From contig JAKPPV010000055.1 in assembly GCA_029547145.1 (NCBI GenBank), forward strand, positions 1-53,404: a DNA stretch of 53,404 bases, in the 5' to 3' direction. The notes beneath the pieces are model-generated. The model searched no databases and was not told the origin of the DNA. It saw only the letters and a list, made by a program, of their open reading frames with translations. The translations under genes were made by a program, and so were the position numbers. The DNA is from Methanobacteriota archaeon (GTDB lineage Archaea; Halobacteriota; Methanomicrobia; Methanomicrobiales; Methanospirillaceae). Shown here one piece after another: positions 33,310 to 41,902 of the stretch (within the stretch, counting starts at the first letter, position 1; each line of letters begins with the position of its first letter).

Positions 33310-35343
33310 CTACGCCCCCGCAACCCGGTAGATCTGGACGCCTCCCCGGTCGTACACCGGCTCGAGCCCGGATTCCGGAAGCGAGACCCGGTACTGCTGG
33401 CGTTCAAAGTCACCCACGTAGAGGTACTCGGCGTCGTATTTTCTGAGGAGCCCGACCGACCGGGACGGGTCCTCGTAGATCGCCTGAATGTCGGCGATCC
33501 GTTCCTGGATCGGACCGTAGTCGTTACGCCACATGAACTGGTGGAAGGTCCAGCCGACGATCGCCTGCATACCCGAAAACGACGAGATGCGCGCGGCGTA
33601 GGAGTAATCGTCCCCCTTCGCCTCCGCGATCACATGCGGACCCGGGATCCCCTGGAGGTACCGGATCGCCTCTGCGTCGCCCGGGTGTTCGCGATCCAGG
33701 AACGCAAGCCCGTCGAGCGTATAGTGGGGGTGTGAAAAGGACCCTGCTGCCACGAAGGGGGAGACGAGCAGGAGAATGAGGGCACCGATGACGACCCCCT
33801 GCCGCACACGGCACGGGACCGCTGAGATGCGGGAGATGACCGCCTCGCGGTCGAGTGCACGACCGACCATCACGAAGGTCCCCACCCCGGAGAGGAGCCA
33901 CGCGGCGATGTAGAACTTGAAGACCGTGTTCATCCGGAAGTACTGGTCTCCCATGTTGTCCTTCAGGTAGACGATCTCGCAGAAGAGGGCGATTCCCAGC
34001 CCGAGAGCGACGAGCAGGTCCTCGGGCCGGATCTCCGGACGCTGCCCGATCATCCGGATGGCGAGAGAGACGAGGGGTATCGCTACGATCGCTGCCGCGG
34101 CATACCCGGCGAGGAGAAACGGAACGGCTGCCAGCGCCAGGTACGGCCGCCGGCGAAGGTCCCCGGCGCAGGCGGCGCAGGCGATCGCGACGAAGAACCC
34201 GTGGACGAGCAGGAACTGGACAGGGTCGGAGGGCGAGGGGACGATACCGACCCCCTTGATCCCCTGCGAGGCGAGGGTGAGGTAGTACGGAGCGTAGAGC
34301 GCGATCGCCGCCAGCGGCCCGATTACCAGGAGGTGGAGCGCGTTCACCCTTCCCTCAGACGGTTCGTGCCGGTGGGCGGACCAGACGATGAGGGCGACCA
34401 GGACCGTGATCGGCCCGTAGAGCAGGACGTCCCAGCTGTTGATCCCGGGCATCGCCCCGAGCGAGAGGGCGACGAACCCGATCAGGACGAGCCGGGCCCG
34501 TTCGGAGAGCCGGCCCCAGCAGGAGAGGGCGATGACCAGGAGCGAGATGAGAAATGCCTGGTTGAAGATCCCGATCACGTGGGCGTGGAGGTCCCCCCAG
34601 GTGAAAGAGAAGAGCGGGTACTCGTTGATCGTGTCCGCAATCACCCGCGTGCTGTCCCAGGCGACCTTCGAGAGCGGGTTGCCGAGGAGGAAGAGCTCGA
34701 TCGAGGCGGGGTTCGGGAGCAACAGCGGTACGATCGGGAGCCAGCGGAACCGGTCCAGCAGGAGGTGCCCGACCATGTAGAGGTTGACACCGGCAAGCGC
34801 CAGCACCGTCGGGAGGCCGAGATTGAAGACGAGGCGGGATGCGACTCCCGAGGAGAGACCGAGGACCCCCACGATCCAGGACCCGTAGTAGTAGTACACA
34901 TTCAGATGCCCGCCGGCATACCAAGGGTCCAGGGGCGGGACCACCGGCTCGCGCATGATCGATGCGAGAAAGCCGTGGTCCATGAACTTCTCGGCAAACG
35001 AGGCGGAGGGATTGATATAGCGGCATTCAAGGAGGAAGAAGAAGAGGACGACAAAGACCGCATCCCATCGCCAGTGCTCGGCGAGGGTCCTGCCGGAATA
35101 CCGCCGCCGGTGGGCGTTCCAGGCGAACAGGGCGACGAAGGGGAGGAGGGCGAGCTGTACCGGCAGCCGGAGGATGCCGAGGTACCAGGCGAGGAGCGCC
35201 AGAGCGAGCACCGATGCGGAGAACGAGATCGGATAGGCGAACCGCCCGAAGTGGGGCCGGAGCAGCGGCCAGATCGAGAGCTGGGCGAGCTTGATCACCG
35301 AAAGCCATGCAACGACCGCCAGAGCCTGAACCTCAATCGCCAG
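33310..35343 (-). CDS. DUF2298 (YYY-type) multi-pass membrane protein, second copy, probable CTG start
   Basis: About 677 residues, a paralogue of the neighbour at 31252 with the same motifs: INPSASFAEKFMDHGFLASIMREPVVPPLDPWYAGGHLNVYYYYGSWIVG and ALSLGAMPGINSWDVLLYGPI. The first ATG/GTG/TTG in frame is GTG at 35298, which would cut away the first half of helix 1. Reading upstream from CTG at 35343 gives (M)AIEVQALAVVAWLSVIKLAQ, which matches the paralogue's MIGYGEQAFFVLSWLAVLKL almost exactly in length. A GGGGGGAG tract precedes this CTG. It overlaps the end of the flippase gene. If GTG is used instead, the product is 662 residues. Confidence 0.8.
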   Translation of the reverse strand: MAIEVQALAVVAWLSVIKLAQLSIWPLLRPHFGRFAYPISFSASVLALALLAWYLGILRLPVQLALLPFVALFAWNAHRRRYSGRTLAEHWRWDAVFVVLFFFLLECRYINPSASFAEKFMDHGFLASIMREPVVPPLDPWYAGGHLNVYYYYGSWIVGVLGLSSGVASRLVFNLGLPTVLALAGVNLYMVGHLLLDRFRWLPIVPLLLPNPASIELFLLGNPLSKVAWDSTRVIADTINEYPLFSFTWGDLHAHVIGIFNQAFLISLLVIALSCWGRLSERARLVLIGFVALSLGAMPGINSWDVLLYGPITVLVALIVWSAHRHEPSEGRVNALHLLVIGPLAAIALYAPYYLTLASQGIKGVGIVPSPSDPVQFLLVHGFFVAIACAACAGDLRRRPYLALAAVPFLLAGYAAAAIVAIPLVSLAIRMIGQRPEIRPEDLLVALGLGIALFCEIVYLKDNMGDQYFRMNTVFKFYIAAWLLSGVGTFVMVGRALDREAVISRISAVPCRVRQGVVIGALILLLVSPFVAAGSFSHPHYTLDGLAFLDREHPGDAEAIRYLQGIPGPHVIAEAKGDDYSYAARISSFSGMQAIVGWTFHQFMWRNDYGPIQERIADIQAIYEDPSRSVGLLRKYDAEYLYVGDFERQQYRVSLPESGLEPVYDRGGVQIYRVAGA

Positions 35344-36304
35344 CGGACTCCCCCCTGATCACCTTCTTCTCGAAGACCCGCCTGATGACGACGACCATCC
35401 AGTCCCCGAAGAGATATATAGAGAGCACCCCTCCGATCACCGTGACCAGGTTCTTGATCAGGTGGTCGATGAAGGCGACCAGGGTGGCGGCGACATGGGG
35501 CATACCGCCCCGCTCCAGGATCGTCTGGAGCGTGAACTCGTAGGTGCCGAGTCCGCCGGGCGTGATCGGGACCGCCTTGACAAGATTTCCGACCACGATG
35601 GCGAGGACGACCGTCGGGATGTCCAGGGGCGCCTGGAGCATCAGTACGACGAAGATGCAGACGGTGACATCGACGAGCCAGATCAGGAGCGAAATCCCGC
35701 CCAGGACGACGAGGGAGCGGATGGAGAGGGAGACGGTGCGGATCTCTTCGAGCAGCTGGAGGACGAGAGAGACGACCCGGTTCTCCGAACGTACCCGGCC
35801 GACCAGGAGCAGCAGCAAAAAGAAGAGCACGCCGCCGACGAGCGGAACCATGATCAGGGTGTAATATTCGGGGGGAAAGTTCAGAAAGAACGGGATGGAG
35901 ATGAGGCCCAGGAGGGCGACGGTGAGTATGTCGAAGACCCGTTCGACCAGGATCGATGAGAGGCCCTGCGAGTAGGTCGTCTCGAATTCGTGCTTGAGGA
36001 GGAAGACCCGGACCAGGTCCCCGAGCCGGGCCGGGATCACCAGGTTCGCGGTCTGCGAGACGAAGATGCAGGCCATTGCGAACCCGAGGGTCGAACGGAC
36101 CCCCAGACCCTTCAGGATCAGGCGGTACCGCCATCCCCGGAGCGCCCATGCCAGGACGCAGACGGCGATCGCGGCGAACAGGAAGACCGGAACGACGTGC
36201 TCGAGGGCGGCAAGGAGGTCGGTCCAGATCGGGACCAGCATGTAGCCGATGATCGCGACGGCGATCACGGTCGGTATCACGATCGCGCTAATCTTTCGCC
36301 ACAT
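35333..36304 (-). CDS. flippase-like membrane protein (UPF0104/LPG-synthase TM family)
   Basis: A 323-residue membrane protein with about eight helices. LRGWRYRLILKGLG, SQTANLVIPARLGDLVRVFLLKHEF, SSILVERVFDILTVALLGLIS and KAVPITPGGLGTYEFTLQTILE are the conserved blocks of the family. In Haloferax AglD a domain of this type is fused to a GT2 domain; here the GT2 is a separate gene that overlaps by 17 bases. ATG at 36304 is preferred to 36334 because it shortens the overlap and starts at MWRKISAIVIPTV. Confidence 0.85.
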   Translation of the reverse strand: MWRKISAIVIPTVIAVAIIGYMLVPIWTDLLAALEHVVPVFLFAAIAVCVLAWALRGWRYRLILKGLGVRSTLGFAMACIFVSQTANLVIPARLGDLVRVFLLKHEFETTYSQGLSSILVERVFDILTVALLGLISIPFFLNFPPEYYTLIMVPLVGGVLFFLLLLLVGRVRSENRVVSLVLQLLEEIRTVSLSIRSLVVLGGISLLIWLVDVTVCIFVVLMLQAPLDIPTVVLAIVVGNLVKAVPITPGGLGTYEFTLQTILERGGMPHVAATLVAFIDHLIKNLVTVIGGVLSIYLFGDWMVVVIRRVFEKKVIRGESAGD

Positions 36305-37004
36305 GGAGCTGCCACCAGAGTCGGAAGACGGCACTTCCCATCTCGAAGACGTCCTTCGGCCGGACCGTCGTGCCCGGCCCCTCGGTCCACCTCACCGGGA
36401 TCTCCCGCACCACGTACCCGGCATGCTGCCCCCGGACCAGGACCTCGGTGTCCCAGAACCAGTGGGGCGACCGGACCCGGTCGATGATCGGCAGGAGCCG
36501 GACCCGGTCGAACGCCTTGAACCCGCACTGGTGGTCGTGGAGCCGCGAGCCGAGCACGGTCCGGACGAGCAGGTTGTACCCGCGACTCGCGAACTCGCGC
36601 CCGCCGGAACGGACGATCTCCGAGTCCGGCAAGAGGCGGGAACCGGTCGCGATCGCCGCTCCTTTTCGGACCGCATCGATGAGTTCGCACAGGTGCCGCA
36701 TGTCGGTCGCGAGGTCGACGTCGTAATAGCAGACGATGGGGGCGGTCGAGCCCCGGAATGCACGGTTGAGGGCCCGTCCCCGCCCGAGCCGTTCATCCGA
36801 GTGGATGAGCCGGACACGCGGGTCCCGGGACCCGTAGTCCCGGACGAACCCGGCCGAACCGTCAGTCGAACCGTCCTCTGCTACCACGATCTCGAACCGA
36901 TCGGCGCACCGTTCGAGGGTCTCGATGGAGACCGGGATCGCAGTCTGGAGCGCCGGAAGGTCGTTGTAGACCGGGATCACCGCCGTCAGTTCAGGATCAG
37001 CCAT
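36288..37004 (-). CDS. DPM1-type glycosyltransferase family 2
   Basis: A 238-residue GT-A enzyme. LTAVIPVYNDLPALQTAIP and VVAEDGSTDGSAGFV start the domain; CYYDVDLATDMRHL is the metal site; HDHQCGFKAFDRVRLLPII and SPHWFWDTEVLVRGQHAGYVVREIPVRWTEG are typical of dolichol-phosphate sugar synthases. It should make a polyprenyl-phosphate sugar for use across the membrane. It is coupled to the flippase-like gene after it and overlaps the FAD oxidoreductase gene by 8 bases. Confidence 0.85.
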   Translation of the reverse strand: MADPELTAVIPVYNDLPALQTAIPVSIETLERCADRFEIVVAEDGSTDGSAGFVRDYGSRDPRVRLIHSDERLGRGRALNRAFRGSTAPIVCYYDVDLATDMRHLCELIDAVRKGAAIATGSRLLPDSEIVRSGGREFASRGYNLLVRTVLGSRLHDHQCGFKAFDRVRLLPIIDRVRSPHWFWDTEVLVRGQHAGYVVREIPVRWTEGPGTTVRPKDVFEMGSAVFRLWWQLHVAKD

Positions 37005-38229
37005 GGGCGGCGCGTCTCCTCACACAGGTCGCCACCTGCTCTCCGGCGATGACCGACCCCTCCATCGACCGCTCCGGATAGTTGGGCCACGAGAACATGC
37101 CGGCCATGTAGAGACCGTACTGTTCGTAGTTCGGGATCAGGCGGCGGTAGCCCGTCGTGTAGACCGGGCCGGCGTAGGGATCCACCTCCAGGTGATGCCA
37201 TCGTACCTCGTCCCGGGTGACGCCGAACCGCCCGCAGAAGTCGTTCAGCATCTGTTCCCCGTACCCGGCCGGCAGTTCGCCCGTGAAGTAGGAGGCGAGG
37301 TAGACCAGGTGCTCCCCGTAGCGCTCGAAGGGAACAAAGTTGGTATGAGCGACCACCGCCCCGTAGGGGGCCTCGTCCCGCATGTTCAGCCAGTAGATCC
37401 CGTTGGTGACCTCGCGGTCGAGGGCGAGGGTCATGCAGGCGGCTCCCTGGTAGGGGATCGGGGGGAACGCGACCCCCGATATCGACGAGAGGAGCTGGGG
37501 CGGGATCGTCGAGACGACCGTGTCGTACGGTCTCCCCTCGACCACCCAGGTGAGCGTGTTTCTCTGCATGGACGTGACGGGCGTCCCCGTGAAGATCGTG
37601 GTTCCCCGGGCCTCCAGTTCCTCGCAAAGACGGTCGATCAGCACCTGAAAGCCGTGCCGCAGGTACCCGAGACGCTCCCCGCCGGAGGTACGGTTCGAAC
37701 GGATCGCGATCCGGGAGACCAGCCAGGCGGCGGAGACCTGGTCACGCATCGGCCCGAACTTGGACCTGAGCAGGGGCTCGAAGAAGGAGGAGTAGACCGA
37801 ACGTCCGACGTGGTCGAGGATGAACTCGCGGGCCGTCACGTCGTCGAGGGCCTTCCGGTCCATCCGTCCCGCCCGGAGGGTCAGCCAGGCGAGGCGGGCC
37901 TTGTCCAGCACCGTCAGGTGGGGGTAGGAGAGGATCTCCATCGGGGTCGAGAGCGGGTACGAGTGGCCGTTCACATGGTAACCCGTGGACCCGGTGAGCC
38001 ACTCGAGTTCGTCCTGAAGCCCGAGCCGCCCGATGAGGGCGAGCAGGTGCCGGTCCCCCTCGAAGCAGTGATGGTAGAACGATTCGATCGTATAGGTGCC
38101 GCGGTCGATCGAGGAGAGGCAGCCACCGAGCACGGGTCGCCGCTCGTAGAGATCGACCTCGTGATCGGCAGGGAGAGAAAGGGCCGCTACGAGCCCGGTA
38201 AGCCCTCCTCCGACAATACAGCACTTCAT
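36997..38229 (-). CDS. FAD-dependent amine-oxidase/protoporphyrinogen-oxidase-like protein
   Basis: A 410-residue flavoprotein. MKCCIVGGGLTGLVAALSL is the dinucleotide-binding start, then DLYERRPVLGGCLSSID, ESFYHHCFEGDRHLLALIGRLGL, VVSTIPPQLL and the C-terminal FAD contact LYMAGMFSWPNYPERSMEGSVIAGEQVA. Similar enzymes in glycan clusters act on sugars or lipids (the UDP-galactopyranose mutase and phytoene desaturase types share the fold). The exact substrate is unknown. It is the first gene of the envelope operon. ATG at 38229 gives the canonical start. Confidence 0.82.
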   Translation of the reverse strand: MKCCIVGGGLTGLVAALSLPADHEVDLYERRPVLGGCLSSIDRGTYTIESFYHHCFEGDRHLLALIGRLGLQDELEWLTGSTGYHVNGHSYPLSTPMEILSYPHLTVLDKARLAWLTLRAGRMDRKALDDVTAREFILDHVGRSVYSSFFEPLLRSKFGPMRDQVSAAWLVSRIAIRSNRTSGGERLGYLRHGFQVLIDRLCEELEARGTTIFTGTPVTSMQRNTLTWVVEGRPYDTVVSTIPPQLLSSISGVAFPPIPYQGAACMTLALDREVTNGIYWLNMRDEAPYGAVVAHTNFVPFERYGEHLVYLASYFTGELPAGYGEQMLNDFCGRFGVTRDEVRWHHLEVDPYAGPVYTTGYRRLIPNYEQYGLYMAGMFSWPNYPERSMEGSVIAGEQVATCVRRRAAHG

Positions 38230-38256
38230 TCCTGGATACAAGGTTTAATGCAAAAA

Positions 38257-38297
38257 GGATAAGAACGTTTGTGAAGTCGAATAAAACCTCATAAACG
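38257..38297. promoter_or_regulatory. divergent promoter region of the FAD-enzyme operon and cetZ
   Basis: An A+T-rich stretch between two divergent units. On the minus strand TTCTTATCC (about 38257-38264) lies near 31 bases before the ATG at 38229. On the plus strand AATAAAACC (38280-38288) and CATAAACG (38290-38297) are TATA candidates for cetZ, giving a leader of about 30 bases. Confidence 0.4.
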
Positions 38298-38347
38298 TGA
38301 GGCACTCATACTGATCCACACATGGATCCGCTGGAGAGTGTCAGAGG

Positions 38348-39535
38348 ATGAGGGTCTTCTTTATCGGGTTCGGCCAGGCCGGGGGCAAGGTCGTCGATAT
38401 GTTCATGGAGCAGGACAAGACCCACCTGTTCCGTGCGGTTGTGGTGAACACAGCCCGGACCGACCTCCTCGGGCTCAGGCACATCCCGATGAAAGACCGG
38501 GTGCTGATCGGCCAGACGGTGGTCAAGGGCCACGGCGTCGGAACCGACAACGCACTCGGCGCCACGATTACCCGCGACGAGATCGACTCGATCGTCACCG
38601 CGATCGAGGGGATCGGGACGCACGACATTGATGCATTCGTCATCGTCGCCGGGCTCGGTGGTGGAACGGGCTCAGGAGGCACCCCGGTCCTTGCCCGGCA
38701 TCTCAAGACGCTGTACCAGGAGCCGGTCTACACGATCGGCATCATCCCCTCGCCAGAGGAGGGGAGGCTCTACTCCTACAACGCAGCCCGTTCTCTCACG
38801 ACCCTCGTGAACGTCGCCGACAATACGTTCATCTTCGACAACGCGGCCTGGAGAAAGGAGGGCGAATCGATCAAGACCGCCTATGACCGGATCAACGACG
38901 AGATCGTCCGCCGGTTCGGCGTCCTTTTCAGGGCCGGCGAGGTCGGGCAGCATGGGGTCGGAGAGATGGTCGTGGACTCGTCCGAGATCATCAACACGCT
39001 CCGGGGCGGGGGCATCACGACGGTCGGATTCGCCAAGACGGAGGCTGTCAGCGCCAGGCAGAAACAGCGGGAAGGGGCGCTCAGCGCACTCCTCGGCGGG
39101 CTCCGTCGGAAGGAGGGTGCCGAACAGCAGCTCCTGGGGGACGATCGGTCCGCAAAGATCCTCTCCCTTGTCCGTTCCGCCGTACTCGGCCGGCTCACAC
39201 TCCCGTGCAACTTCCATTCGGCCAACCGCGCCCTGATCCTGCTCGTCGGCCCTCCGGAGGAGATGGACCGGAAGGGTGTCGAGAAGGCCCGCTCCTGGAT
39301 CGAGGAGCAGATCGAGGGAGACGAGATCCGATCAGGCGACTACCCGATCAGGTCCAGTTACGTCGCCGCGATCGTGGTCCTCGCCTCGGTCAGCGACGCA
39401 CCCCGCATCCGCGACCTGCTCGAGATGGCAAAGGAGACAAAGGAGGAGCTCGCCAGGCAGAAGCCGAACGGGCGGACCATGTTCCAGGATGGCATCGAAC
39501 CGCTCTTCGAGAACGATACGGAGAATGCATCATGA
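38348..39535 (+). CDS. cetZ: CetZ-type tubulin/FtsZ superfamily GTPase
   Basis: A 395-residue tubulin-superfamily protein. GFGQAGG at 7-13, NTARTDL at 34-40 and GGGTGSGG at 104-111 bind GTP, and AYDRINDEIVRRFG resembles the T7 catalytic loop region. Archaeal CetZ proteins shape the cell and guide motility rather than forming the division ring. The C-terminal domain continues to a variable tail. The stop overlaps the next gene as ATGA, so CetZ is translated together with an anchored envelope protein. Confidence 0.88.
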   Translation: MRVFFIGFGQAGGKVVDMFMEQDKTHLFRAVVVNTARTDLLGLRHIPMKDRVLIGQTVVKGHGVGTDNALGATITRDEIDSIVTAIEGIGTHDIDAFVIVAGLGGGTGSGGTPVLARHLKTLYQEPVYTIGIIPSPEEGRLYSYNAARSLTTLVNVADNTFIFDNAAWRKEGESIKTAYDRINDEIVRRFGVLFRAGEVGQHGVGEMVVDSSEIINTLRGGGITTVGFAKTEAVSARQKQREGALSALLGGLRRKEGAEQQLLGDDRSAKILSLVRSAVLGRLTLPCNFHSANRALILLVGPPEEMDRKGVEKARSWIEEQIEGDEIRSGDYPIRSSYVAAIVVLASVSDAPRIRDLLEMAKETKEELARQKPNGRTMFQDGIEPLFENDTENAS

Positions 39536-40671
39536 ACCCTCTTGTGCGCATCGCCATTGCCGTGCTGCTCGTCTGCGCCCTTCCGTTCGCGGGCAGCGCA
39601 TTCAAGGTGGAGACCGCCGAGGTCTCGCCGAACGGAACCCTCCAGGCAGGGGTGCCGGTGACCGTGAACGCCATCGTCGACTTCCCCGCGATCTCCGGGA
39701 GCACCTTCCCGACCGAGGACACCTTCGCCCTCTTCTCCGAACTCGAGAGACCGAAATGGACGTGGGCGGTCGTGATCAGCGGCAACGAGAACCCGAAGCC
39801 CGAGGGGTACGGCAAGTTCTTCAAGATCAGCGGATTCGAACTCGAGTACCCGAAGGAGACATCGGTCAAACTCCGGGTGATGCTCGAGGGGACGGTCCCC
39901 CAGATCAACACGACGCAGAACCTCACCGTCATCAGGTTCCAGTGGCTCGACCAGTCGAGCAAGGTCCGGGAGAACGGGGAGTACCGGATCGAACGGAAGG
40001 TCGTGAACCCCCAGGACGTGAACCGGAGCCTTGAACAGGCACGAACGGCACTCACGGACCTCCGGGGGAAGATCGACGCACAGACGGCACGGGGTGCGAA
40101 CACGACCGAGGCCGAACGGAAGTACGGGGAGGCCGAACGCCTGCTGAACACGGCGACCTCGGGGGACGTGTCGGCCCAGGCGGGTGCGATCGAGCGGATC
40201 AACACCCTCGTCGAGGAGGCGGAGGCGAGCCTGGACCGCGCGAGTGCCCAGGCGGAGATCGACCGGGCCACGTCACAGCTTCGGAACGTCGATGAGATGC
40301 TCACGTTCTTTAAATCCAACAGCGACCTGGCGAACGACCCACGCGTGGCCGCGATCACCATCAAGCGCGAGAGTGCCCAGCAGTCCCTGACGTCCGCGAC
40401 GGACAGCATGGCGGACGGGAACTTCAACCAGGCCCGGATCCGTGCGAACCAGTCCGCGGAGAAGGCGCTCGAGGCGTACAACGACTCGGTCGAGCTCCGC
40501 TCCCATTACGCCGGGGCCCAGGGGACACCGGGGGGATCGAACGCGACGGCGGGAGAGGCACAGCAGGGCAGCGGCATCCTCCCCTACGTCGTCGTGCTCG
40601 TCGTGATCGCCCTGGTGGGTCTCGGCGTGGTCGTCTACCAGCGCCGTAACCGCTGGGACGAGCTCGGATGA
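39532..40671 (+). CDS. membrane-anchored extracellular coiled-coil protein linked to cetZ
   Basis: A 379-residue protein. Residues 1-23 are a signal peptide (NPLVRIAIAVLLVCALPFAGSA). Residues 24-160 form an Ig-like beta domain (VETAEVSPNGTLQAGVPVTVNAIVDFP), followed by a long Ala/Glu/Arg-rich coiled coil with repeats such as EQARTALTDLRGKID, EAERKYGEAERLLNTA and EEAEASLDRASAQAEID. A Ser/Gly-rich linker and one membrane helix (LPYVVVLVVIALVGLGVVVY) are followed by a short basic tail (QRRNRWDELG). The outside location and coupling to cetZ suggest a link between cytoskeleton and envelope, which is an inference. Confidence 0.75.
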   Translation: MNPLVRIAIAVLLVCALPFAGSAFKVETAEVSPNGTLQAGVPVTVNAIVDFPAISGSTFPTEDTFALFSELERPKWTWAVVISGNENPKPEGYGKFFKISGFELEYPKETSVKLRVMLEGTVPQINTTQNLTVIRFQWLDQSSKVRENGEYRIERKVVNPQDVNRSLEQARTALTDLRGKIDAQTARGANTTEAERKYGEAERLLNTATSGDVSAQAGAIERINTLVEEAEASLDRASAQAEIDRATSQLRNVDEMLTFFKSNSDLANDPRVAAITIKRESAQQSLTSATDSMADGNFNQARIRANQSAEKALEAYNDSVELRSHYAGAQGTPGGSNATAGEAQQGSGILPYVVVLVVIALVGLGVVVYQRRNRWDELG

Positions 40672-40689
40672 CCCGGTTCACCACATCTC

Positions 40690-40697
40690 CCTTTTTT
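40690..40697 (+). terminator. oligo-T terminator candidate after the cetZ pair
   Basis: Six T in a row (40692-40697) lie 21 bases after the stop at 40671, in otherwise G+C-rich DNA. Partial read-through into the next plus-strand gene is possible. Confidence 0.4.
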
Positions 40698-40738
40698 CCA
40701 CGAACAGGAACGGAGCCCGGGTACCGGGGGTGAATCGC

Positions 40739-41863
40739 GTGGACGGGGGGTCGTACGACGCGGTGAGGGACCACCTGGACCGTCTGATCGCGAGCGTCAG
40801 GAGAGAGCTGGACGAGGAGGTCGGGGCGCTCGGGCGCCTCGAGCGCCACGACGTGCGATCGGACGTCTCGAACCTGATCGTCGCTGACCTGATCCTCGCG
40901 AACGTGCTGCTCTGGCTCGTCGTTCCCGGGTACGCGATCTACTGGATCACGGCCAGTTTCTTTCTCTACGTGATCAACCCGTTCCTCCTCCTGATCCCGT
41001 CGACCGGAGACGGCAGCGCACGGGCGCCTGCCGGGGACGGAAGCCGGATCACCGATCGCCTGGGAGAGATCGGGCTTGCGGATCACCGGTGGCTGATCGC
41101 CCGGGTCTTCTGGAATTCGTTCTTCATCAACAGCCAGCCCCTTGCACCGGCATTCATCGCCATCTACGGCCTCGACATCATCTTCGTCCTCCTCGGGAAC
41201 CTTGGACTGCTCGGGTGGCTGATCGTCTTCCAGTCGGCCGCCATCATGCTCTTTTACCTGGCGATTGCGGTCCTGCGGCCCTACACCGGGGGGTTCCTCG
41301 ACTCACTGATCGGGATCCAGAACAGGGTCTACCGGAAGATACACCGCCGTGTCGAGCCACTCTGGAGGGTCGTGCTGCCGATCGGGATCGCCGCCGGGTT
41401 CGTCGCCCTTGTTTTGATCGCGGCGATGATCCTGCCCGGGTTCACCCTCGGTGTGATCTGGAACTCCCGCGCGATCGTGAGCGGGGCCGGATTCATCCCG
41501 GTCCTCTTCATCCTTATCTGCCAGGTGGTCCTGGTCCGGTACGCCCAGGGCGAATCGAGCCGTCGGCTCGCCCGCCAGCTCCGGCAGCGGAAGGTGTCCA
41601 CCCTTGAAAAGTACGTGCTGGCACCACTCCTCGAGTGCCGTCGGGTGATCGACCGATCCGTACCCGCGAGCCTCGACCAGTACGTCAATGCATACTCGGA
41701 CATCCGTGCGACCTTCCTCTCCTCCAGGGTCTATCGCGTGCAGGTGCAGGACCTGGGTGGTGTGCTCCCGATCTGGGTGGTGGTGCCGGACCTCGACCTC
41801 CTCCTCAACCCCGATACGATCCGGATCCTGGACGAGCGGCCGGACTCACGGCAGATCCTGTAG
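40739..41863 (+). CDS. multi-pass membrane protein, unknown function, downstream of cetZ
   Basis: About 374 residues. An N-terminal helical segment (AVRDHLDRLIASVRRELDEEVGALGRLERHDV) precedes about six membrane helices (two near residues 48-85, two near 135-180, two near 225-275), and a C-terminal soluble part ends VLPIWVVVPDLDLLLNPDTIRILDERPD. I recognise no family. GTG at 40739 is chosen because GGTGA lies five bases before it; GTG at 40730 is the alternative. It may be read through from cetZ. Confidence 0.7.
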   Translation: MDGGSYDAVRDHLDRLIASVRRELDEEVGALGRLERHDVRSDVSNLIVADLILANVLLWLVVPGYAIYWITASFFLYVINPFLLLIPSTGDGSARAPAGDGSRITDRLGEIGLADHRWLIARVFWNSFFINSQPLAPAFIAIYGLDIIFVLLGNLGLLGWLIVFQSAAIMLFYLAIAVLRPYTGGFLDSLIGIQNRVYRKIHRRVEPLWRVVLPIGIAAGFVALVLIAAMILPGFTLGVIWNSRAIVSGAGFIPVLFILICQVVLVRYAQGESSRRLARQLRQRKVSTLEKYVLAPLLECRRVIDRSVPASLDQYVNAYSDIRATFLSSRVYRVQVQDLGGVLPIWVVVPDLDLLLNPDTIRILDERPDSRQIL

Positions 41864-41902
41864 GGCAGTCCTCCGGGACGGGGCACCGGAGGAAAGACCG
41901 GT

